This document shows positions 28,244 to 29,758 of a stretch of DNA of 29,758 bases, one piece after another (the stretch's first letter is position 1; each line of letters begins with the position of its first letter). The stretch spans positions 1 through 29,758 of the forward strand of contig JABYQR010000471.1 in NCBI GenBank assembly GCA_022592445.1. Reading direction: 5' to 3'. The notes beneath the pieces were generated by a model. It searched no databases. It was given only the letters and a program-made list of their open reading frames with translations, and had not been told where the DNA came from. Made by a program: the position numbers and the translations under genes. Source of the stretch: Cytidiella melzeri. Lineage: Eukaryota > Basidiomycota > Agaricomycetes > Polyporales > Irpicaceae.

Positions 28244-29758
28244 TTATACACAGTAGATTGTAGCTGAGCAAATAGCTCGGGAATGATCGTCGTAGAATTT
28301 CTTGATCACTTCTTGAGCGTGCGTGATGTTTTCTACAGGTTCCCACGTGTTGTCGTTCTGTCCGTAGCCTTTCCAGCGTATGTAATACTGAAGCTTTCTG
28401 GCACGCCCTGTACGTCTTGACTTGAGAATCTTCTCGACTTCGTATTCTTCTTCTCCGTCGATGATATCTGGCGGAGGCATCTCCAGCTTTTGGCCTTCAA
28501 ATTCAGGCCCGTTATACGGTACCAACTTGCTTGCATGGAATACAGGATGTATCCTTGGTGAACGTTCGGGCCATTCCAGTCTGAATGTGACCGGCGAAAG
28601 CTTTTCAGCAATCTTGAATGGGCCATAGTACTTGGCTGACAGCTTATGTCCAGATTTTTGATAGTCTCTCAGATCTAGCATGACCTGATCGCCTTCGTTG
28701 AAGGGGACCTTCTGGACGTGCTTGTCATAGTACCACTTCATGCGTTCAGCCGCAAGTTGTAACGCCGCCTTAGCATGCTCTTGAGCTTGCAAGCGGTTCC
28801 ACATGATGTCATTCATGTCAGACCTTTTCAGGTCCTTAGTGAGCGTTGGACCAGCTCTAGGGTGTCTGCCGTATTCAAGGTAAAAAGGTGAGTGCTTAGT
28901 TCCCTTCGTGCGCTGCATTGTTGTATGCGAACTCAGCCGAGCTGAGCAATCTAGCCCAGTCGTCATGTAGTTGATCGACATATCAACGCAGGTACTGTTC
29001 GAGCGTTTGATTAACTCGTTCAGTTTGACCATCAGTCTGCGGATGATATGTGGTAGTCATTGTAGATTCTATCCCTAGCATTTTACACCATTCCTGGAAT
29101 AAATCTGCTGTGAATTGTGGACCTCGGTTGGAAATGATTTGCAAAGGTAACCCGTGAAGGGTCCAAACTCTCTCATAGAGTAGAGCTGCAAGATCTTTTG
29201 CCGAGAACTCGTTTACAATAGGGAAGAAGTGTGCCCTTTTAGTAAGGCGGTCTACGACTACGCAGATAGCATTAAAGCCATCAGACTCCAGTAACTGAGT
29301 AATCAAGTTGACAGTCATGATATCCCATGGTTCGGCTGGAACCAGATTAGGGATGAGTGGTCCATAAGGCTGTTGCGGACAAGTCTTCATCTGCTGACAT
29401 GTGTCACAGCCTGTCACGTATTTCTTGACATCAGTGGTTAAACCTGGCCACCAGTAGTTTCTCGAGATCAGTTCGTACGTTTTCCATCTGCCAGGATGTC
29501 CGGCAGAAGGTAGATCGTGATGCATCTGGATGATTTGGTGTCTCAGATCTAATTTCTGATCTTTGGGTATGTAGACTTTTCCACGGTATAGGAGTAATCC
29601 GTTCTCAAAATTCCATTCCTCTAGTGATTTCTTGAACTCCCTAGGACCAGAGTTAAGTAACTGCTGATAGTCCTTGGTAACTTCGTCGTTCATGAGTGCT
29701 TCCTTGACCCGTCTTAGGATTTCATCATCGTTGATAGGCGAGTCATGAGAGTTTTCGA
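28244..29758 (-). pseudogene. Gypsy pol, C-terminal part: integrase and chromodomain
   Basis: The frame is open from the window edge, so the true start lies outside. Seen in order: HHCC zinc-binding region (HHDLPSAGHPGRW...CDTCQQMK, about 29520-29390); integrase core with TVNLITQL (about 29310), ISNRGPQF (about 29125) and DGQTERVNQTLEQ (about 29010); a linker with HSPFYLEYGRHPRAGP; a GPY/F-like region (YYGPFKI); a chromodomain (YEVEKILKSRRTGR, YYIRWKGYGQNDNTWEPVEN, about 28445-28300). Lesions: TGA at about 28983-28985 and a one-base insertion near 28910. Both integrase aspartates (usually VDLI and SDRG) are Asn here, so the enzyme would be catalytically dead even without the other lesions. 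Confidence 0.88.

Larger units (their letters stand above)
27375..29758 (-). mobile_element. Second chromodomain Gypsy element, 3' portion
   Basis: On the minus strand, pol enters from beyond the window edge (29758) and ends with a chromodomain at 28244. An untranslated stretch (28020-28243), a polypurine tract (28019-28008) and the 3' LTR (from 28007 leftwards) follow. It is a different family from the Gypsy at 12656-16931, judged by pol and LTR sequence. Confidence 0.82.

Overview
This window is a transposon-dense stretch of a filamentous basidiomycete genome, most likely an agaricomycete. The evidence is short spliceosomal introns (about 46-67 nt), a Plavaka-type transposase, a fungal PIF/Harbinger element, Ty1/Copia and chromodomain Ty3/Gypsy retrotransposons, and decayed host genes (a Mug190-like C2-domain protein and SET-domain proteins). 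I see no bacterial operons, CRISPR array, rRNA or tRNA gene. No host gene is demonstrably intact. The one long intact coding sequence is a Copia gag-pol polyprotein.

Layout. 1-491: nothing assignable. 492-10329: a Copia LTR ('LTR-C', plus orientation) broken by several insertions. The largest is a PIF/Harbinger DNA transposon (611-9649) with 36-bp inverted repeats; the uninterrupted LTR-C at 17785-18761 preserves its empty site. The Harbinger transposase (775-2027) has one nonsense codon. Its partner gene (2710-4018, minus) was split by a young Copia element (4024-9454) with GTGTG target duplications, near-identical LTRs and an open 1498-aa polyprotein. 10330-10696 is a fold-back hairpin element. 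10753-12655 is the 5' end of a second Copia element (LTR, primer site, decayed gag). It is fused at about 12656 to a 5'-truncated chromodomain Gypsy pol (to 15385), followed by that Gypsy's 3' LTR (15404-16931). 16932-18761 is the 5' end of a third Copia element on the minus strand (gag, primer site, LTR-C).

19251-21190 holds broken host-type genes: a Mug190-like fragment and three SET-domain fragments, one inverted against another. 22474-25288 (minus) is a Plavaka transposase pseudogene. 25530-27374 is a five-exon gene of unknown function (281 codons when reconstructed) split by a solo Gypsy LTR (26203-26972, GCCAT duplications). 27375-29758 (minus) is the 3' part of another chromodomain Gypsy element, running off the window edge.

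How it fits together: the window records successive insertions. Older elements carry changes that look like CpG deamination (CGA to TGA stops; Asp to Asn in an integrase), while the nested Copia element is intact and still CpG-rich. All three Copia elements carry the same primer-binding sequence, complementary to the anticodon arm of initiator tRNA-Met.
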